NCBI GenBank assembly: GCA_028283825.1
Contig: JAPWJW010000001.1
Span: 124,001-188,000, forward strand
Source of the DNA: Azospirillaceae bacterium
GTDB lineage: Bacteria; Pseudomonadota; Alphaproteobacteria; Azospirillales; Azospirillaceae
Direction of reading: 5' to 3'
Length of the DNA stretch: 64,000 nucleotides
Positions within the stretch are counted from its first letter, which is position 1. Each line of letters begins with the position of its first letter. Both the position numbers and the translations under genes were made by a program. Positions 61,901 through 64,000 of the stretch are shown here, in pieces. The notes beneath the pieces are model-generated. The model saw only the letters and a list, made by a program, of their open reading frames with translations. It was not told where the DNA came from and did no database searches.

Positions 61901-63069
61901 AGGTCCAGCGTGCCCCCGCTTTGCAGATAGGTGCCGGTGACGCTGGTGTTGGCGGTCAGCTTCAGCAGGGCGCCGATGTTGTTGAGCGCGCGGCCCGAAA
62001 CCTTGACGTCATCATCCAGCAGCAGGTTGCCGCCGGACAGGACGATGTCGCCGCCATAGCTGGAAAGGATGCCCCGGCTGCCGACGCTGGTACCGGTCAG
62101 GGTGCCGAACGCACCGGAAACCGTGTTGCCGGCGATGGTCAGGGCGCGGGAACTGCCGTTCAGGACGGTGCCGGCGATGGTGCCGGTGTTCACCAGCGTG
62201 CCCAGGGTCCCGGTTCCATCCACGAAAACCGCGGTGCGCGCCTGGATCAGCCCGCTGTTGTTGATCAGGCCGATGCTTCCGGTGATGTCGATACCGACGA
62301 CGCCAGCCCCGGTCGTGGGCGCCAGGATCGCGCCGCTGTTGTTCAGGGTCCCGATGGTCCCCGCGTTCATCACCGCGGCCGCACCGGACGGCCCCACGGT
62401 GGTGGCCCCGGACAGGATGGTCCCTTGGTTGTTGATCACGCCGATGGACGCGATGGAACTGTTATTGGCCAGGCCCACGACGGCGTCGGCGCCGATGATT
62501 CCTGTGTTGGTGAGGGTCTGGATGGACCCGGCGTTCATGAAGGCCATCGCGGTACCGGCCAGGATGCCGCCGTTGGTGATGGCGGTGATGGAGCCACTGT
62601 TCCCGAAGCCGAAAAAGCCACCCTTGATGTAACCGGCATTGCTGACACTGCCGATGGTGCCGGAGTTGGCGACACCGGCGAGGCTGCCGATGATCGACCC
62701 GGTGTTGCTGAACAGGCCGACGGACGGATTGAGGGTGGTGGAGGAAACGCCGATGGCGACCCCGACACCGCCGTTGCCATCGACGGTGCCGTTCACCAAT
62801 CCCGCGTTCGCGAATGTCCCGATGGTGATGTTGCCGCTGATGCTGACCGGAAACGTTCCGCTGACCGTCGCACCGCTGGTGATGGTGAGCAGGTCCAGCG
62901 CCTGATTGATCAGCAGGTTCGAATTGGCGCCGGAAATGGTCTGGGCGGCCTGGGCCGGCTGGGGGGATGCGACGGCGACGCCCAGCATCAGCAGCGAAGA
63001 ACCAGTCAGCAGCGAGCGCCGCAGGCCAGCGGTACCGCGCGTTACATTTCCATTCAGCATCTTGACCAT
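55990..63069 (-). CDS. Giant autotransporter, N-terminal part (signal peptide and repetitive beta-helical passenger)
   Basis: Start taken at ATG 63069 (ATG 63060 is equally possible, GGGGGA nine bases ahead). A long signal peptide (GLRRSLLTGSSLLMLGVAV, cleavage near PAQA) is followed by more than 2,300 residues of Asn/Gly/Thr-rich repeats such as NSGTISG, NAGLITG and NNAGGTIxGATxIY, typical of beta-helix passengers. About six large modules are seen here, each marked by a GNYxQTAGTL-type start and an NDYxGGTL centre. An extra A on the + strand at 56012 changes the frame and stops it at 55990; without it the protein runs on to 52626, about 3,480 residues. Probably a surface adhesin. Confidence 0.85.
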   Translation of the reverse strand: MVKMLNGNVTRGTAGLRRSLLTGSSLLMLGVAVASPQPAQAAQTISGANSNLLINQALDLLTITSGATVSGTFPVSISGNITIGTFANAGLVNGTVDGNGGVGVAIGVSSTTLNPSVGLFSNTGSIIGSLAGVANSGTIGSVSNAGYIKGGFFGFGNSGSITAITNGGILAGTAMAFMNAGSIQTLTNTGIIGADAVVGLANNSSIASIGVINNQGTILSGATTVGPSGAAAVMNAGTIGTLNNSGAILAPTTGAGVVGIDITGSIGLINNSGLIQARTAVFVDGTGTLGTLVNTGTIAGTVLNGSSRALTIAGNTVSGAFGTLTGTSVGSRGILSSYGGDIVLSGGNLLLDDDVKVSGRALNNIGALLKLTANTSVTGTYLQSGGTLDLSNGAALTVSSAARITGGTILASVASSAYYLYGQTIASTLVQGGAGSDYTGATIRGNLYGLALSGVTTGQALQAQVANDYIFGTLAALNETHTITATTGIYVSGVGAVGTLTNSGSIVSSGTGLSNRGSIGQLTNTGTIEGRRGIFSSGTIETLINAGLLASSGNSLALYDIGSIGTLVNSGTISGNVLYSSSSASALTIIGGGGTTVGTFTNGYISSNSSLVFAAGNTRLDASVYLNGSSVAVVNAGASLLVNSGVTIGGTYSQSAGTLALGPAAALTITGAASITGGTLSVVSSVAGNYLAGATSTLLSAAGGLSYSGATLAIGTTTGLSRGATVIGNNLLAVALNDYVGGTLGTLSNAGTLTARTAVYVAATGTLGGLSNTGTLAGTSYGISNNKIIGTLSNSGLITGTQAGLLNPGELTLLSNQAGGTIAGATGIRASGSLFTLTNAGLITGTLAGIVDSGVVSLVSNLAGGTITGATGIRNTSVIETLVNSGLIAGSTIAINSQGPLRTLTNNAGGTITGATGIYDNNSLDVLVNSGRIVGTTIAINNQLVIQTLVNNAGGTIVGPMAVYSGNYLGTILNSGVIAGNLSLTSGAPLIINGGSGTTVGTLTGASFTNQGTIVSAGAVTLGAGNLLLNDNINVGTNAVSNTGAALTLANTVSITGGYTQTDGTLAIGAGAGLVLSGAASITGGTVTWRAATATSYLAGDRLATLVAAGAASTYQGATVLSASTGLAGLGTVVGNNLVLVALNDYVGGTLATLTNSGTLSANTAVYVAAAGVLGTLGNTGTLSGTSYGVANNGLIGTVGNSGVIAGGQDGLLNNNTMTLVSNLAGGTIAGVTAIRDTSQLLTLTNAGLITGIQAGIVDSGVMSLVSNLADGTITGATGVSINSVLYTLANSGRIAGTTIGIRDHGNFQTLINNAGGTITGATALYNDSLLGTLVNAGLIAGTTMAINNQGAVETLINNAGGTIVGPTAVYSGNYVGTILNSGVIAGNLSLTSGAPLIINGGSGTIVGTLTGASLTNQGTIVSAGAITLGAGNLLLNDNINVGTNAVSNTGAALTLASIVSVSGGYSQSAGTLNLDLGARLVVSGVASIGGGTVVGSLSGTGNYLAGAAAATLVTGGAGSSYSGATVVSNVAGLEGTGTTSGTNLALLALNDYVGGTLGTLSNSGTVSAGNAVYVAGGARLGTLFNTGTLVGVTAAINVVGSLTSIQNGPLTIGTSLGTMIGGVGIQNSGTVGTLTSYGTIRGTTGAAVDNQGALFGLGNAGTMTGVTAGLNNSGSMAIVTNAGLVSGSIGINNTGSIAALSNIAFGTILGTIAGVQTGIRNTGTISQLANSGLISGVTAIYNGASATLGVLSNGGTISGNIVNLSAADLTVGGTVGVTGMLTGGTITNTASNLVFTNGTQAVADVLNVGSHTVINSGAVISLLNTLSITGNYAQASGTLALGGYSLVVSGVANISGGAITTTQVDATGNYLVGSGTGTLVQGGLGSSYTAVGVLSGITGLTLTTSVATIGSTVDLLLAGANDYVGGTLGTLSNTSTISGVNTALYVAATGSLGRLSNTGLLDGTLYGIRNLGNVALVDNRGTATGRVGLYNQGSIGTVLNSGSLLDSPEVAAAGLNNAGSIGAVANSGTISGASYGLYNSGSLGNLSNSGLISGATALYNSGVLGTVANSGTLAGNLINTSAQALVLTGGGDGTVGTLTGGSIVSTLGGVVLASGNLLLADSVTVGGATISNTGASVTLGVPATTITGNYAQTAGTLALAGQVLTVSGAASISGGTVAAGLAGTANYLAGGSTTLVNGGAGSRYDGAVVSSGVTGLISTGGASGDALVLTVLNDYIGGTLASLNVTGALSAATAVYIAAGGSLGTLANSGTISGNIVNAASGVLTIAGGAGTVVGTLTGGTITSTGGNVVLASGNVLLDDAVNVGGGTLGNTGASVSLAQSQTVTGNYSQTVRHAGAG
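58690..59050 (-). repeat. Near-identical direct repeat, copy 1 (inside autotransporter)
   Basis: This stretch is almost identical to 59911-60271, exactly 1,221 bases away (407 codons). Both encode the segment containing LLLNDNINVGTNAVSNTGAA and SGAPLIINGGSGT. Such high nucleotide identity, beyond what protein constraint requires, indicates recent duplication or gene conversion. Confidence 0.8.
59911..60271 (-). repeat. Near-identical direct repeat, copy 2 (inside autotransporter)
   Basis: Second copy of the 58690-59050 unit, offset by 1,221 bases. Recombination between the copies would delete or duplicate exactly 407 codons and keep the frame, giving an easy route to passenger length variation. 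Confidence 0.8.
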
Positions 63070-63446
63070 TCCCCCGAACCCAAGCGCACGCGCAGTCGCC
63101 GGGCGACATTGGCCGCCCGCTGCAAATTCCTGTGATGACTGCCGCCAGAGCAGTAATACTTCCGTATAGGAGCGGGGCGACGATAGCCGATTTGCAAGCA
63201 CGCGATCAACGACACAATGAATTCAAATAACGATGGAATTTGTCGAAATGAAAACGACAACGCGTCAAATAATGACAATCCTGATGATCCGACCGTCAGG
63301 ATTGTCTGTTTCCCCCGAAAGATCGCTTGGATCGCGCGATGGTCTTGCACGGCCATGGCATGGGCAGGTACATGCGGTGTGGCGGTGGGTGAAATAATGG
63401 ACCAACCGCCACCCTTCGCCACGGACCCGGCGGAAAGATACGGACG
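63070..63446. promoter_or_regulatory. Divergent intergenic region with an 11-bp inverted repeat
   Basis: No gene is seen. It separates the autotransporter (-) from the response regulator (+) and is clearly AT-richer than its flanks at 63180-63290. A perfect inverted repeat GACAATCCTGA (63274-63284) and TCAGGATTGTC (63296-63306) with an 11-base spacer is a candidate binding site, possibly for the adjacent regulator. Promoters for both genes should lie here; I could not assign them with confidence. Confidence 0.5.
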
Positions 63447-64000
63447 ATGCCGCGCCTGCTGATTGTCGAGGATGAAGCTTCGTTGCGGGACGACCTCGTC
63501 GTCTTCCTGGAGGCGAAGGGCCATGCCACCATCGGCGTCGGCTCGCTGGCCGAGGCCCTGCACCGCATGGCGACGGACACCTTCGACCTGATCATCCTCG
63601 ACCTCGGTCTGCCCGATGGCCATGGCGTGCAGCTGCTGTCCGACATCCGCGCCCATCGGGGCCTGCACTGCGGCGTGGTCGTCCTGACCGCGCATCAGGA
63701 TTTGGAAGACAAGCTGCAAGCACTGGAGGCCGGAAGCGACGCCTACCTGGTGAAGCATGCGAGCCTGCGCGAGATCGAGTATACGATCCGCAATGTGCTG
63801 AAGCGCCTGCCGGAGGGGCCGCCACCGCCCGGCGCGGCGCCGGGGCCGGAATGGACGCTGGCCCCCCGCGGCCGGCTGCTGATCGCCCCTGGCGGCGAAA
63901 ACGTGCCGTTGACCCCCAGGGAACTGACGTTCATGACCCTGTTGGCGGAAGCCGGCACGAATGTCTGCGACCATGCCCGGTTGGCGCAGGGCTTGGGCGA
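63447..64000 (+). CDS. Two-component response regulator, OmpR-like (3' truncated by window)
   Basis: 184 codons are visible. The receiver domain starts RLLIVEDE (acidic pair at 9-10), with phospho-acceptor Asp 52 in LIILDLGLPDGHG, Thr 81 and Lys 103 all in place. After a Pro-rich linker (about residues 115-125) a winged-helix DNA-binding domain begins with LTPRELTFMTLLAEAG. GGAAAG lies nine bases upstream of ATG 63447. It is divergent from the giant autotransporter and may control it. The end of the gene and any partner kinase lie outside the window. Confidence 0.88.
   Translation, partial: MPRLLIVEDEASLRDDLVVFLEAKGHATIGVGSLAEALHRMATDTFDLIILDLGLPDGHGVQLLSDIRAHRGLHCGVVVLTAHQDLEDKLQALEAGSDAYLVKHASLREIEYTIRNVLKRLPEGPPPPGAAPGPEWTLAPRGRLLIAPGGENVPLTPRELTFMTLLAEAGTNVCDHARLAQGLG

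Noticed and set aside
52626-63069. CRISPR array or satellite DNA in the highly repetitive 52.6-63 kb region
   Set aside because: Repeats are long, degenerate and coding, with codon-phase periodicity; there are no regular short repeats with unique spacers.
1-64000. tRNA or rRNA genes
   Set aside because: I saw no cloverleaf-like or rRNA sequence by eye; a covariance-model scan would be needed to exclude a tRNA fully.

Overview
The window is a high-GC bacterial chromosome segment. Gene content and style (TonB receptors, LacI regulation, ATGA-coupled operons, PhaB-like reductase, large autotransporter) suggest an alphaproteobacterium, possibly Rhodospirillales/Azospirillaceae. That placement is inference; there is no rRNA or other marker gene here.

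Region 1 (1-10.75 kb, + strand) is an iron-siderophore locus. It holds the end of a TonB siderophore receptor, a periplasmic binding protein, a siderophore-interacting flavoprotein (frameshifted), a FecCD-type permease and an ATPase. After a Fur-box-like site come an ornithine/lysine N-hydroxylase, an MbtH protein, an MbtI/Irp9-type salicylate synthase, an alpha/beta hydrolase and an aryl-acid AMP ligase with a salicylate-type pocket. The product should be a mixed salicylate/hydroxamate NRPS siderophore, but no NRPS lies in the window.

Region 2 (10.75-24.4 kb, + strand) is a LacI-type regulon. Two exact copies of the palindrome ATGAAACGTTTCAT flank lacI; the second overlaps a plausible -10 box of the next operon. 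That operon encodes a TonB receptor, a PhoD-like phosphatase, a nucleoside hydrolase, a BMP-family nucleoside ABC importer, an ADP-ribosylglycohydrolase-family protein, a double-SIS protein and a PfkB kinase, mostly with 4-nt overlaps. It looks like an uptake and breakdown route for a nucleoside or nucleotide-like compound.

Region 3 (24.6-41.6 kb, - strand) is the most unusual part. It is a compact sugar-nucleotide cluster with a GmhA-like SIS isomerase, a transaldolase, a GmhB-like phosphatase, an HldE-like enzyme with reversed domain order, three SDR epimerase/dehydratase-type proteins, a Gfo/Idh/MocA oxidoreductase, a UDP-glucose-dehydrogenase homologue without its catalytic Cys, a TPP-dependent E1 alpha/beta pair, two methyltransferases and two glycosyltransferase-like proteins. 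The set resembles the octose branch of lincosamide biosynthesis more than ordinary LPS heptose synthesis, and may make a higher-carbon, possibly two-carbon-branched sugar. An epimerase fragment and a decayed IS5-like transposase lie just beyond its upstream end.

Region 4 (42.2-52.5 kb) holds a TPR protein, then a + strand run of a LOG-family protein, a beta-CASP metallo-beta-lactamase nuclease and a YhiI-RbbA-YhhJ-type exporter. A convergent zinc alcohol dehydrogenase and a PhaB-like reductase (frameshifted) follow.

Region 5 (52.6-64 kb) is a giant repetitive autotransporter of about 3,480 residues on the - strand. It is divergent from a two-component response regulator that runs off the end of the window.

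Five genes are each broken by exactly one extra base, and each reads as a normal protein when that base is removed. Recurrent insertion errors in the assembly are the simplest explanation.
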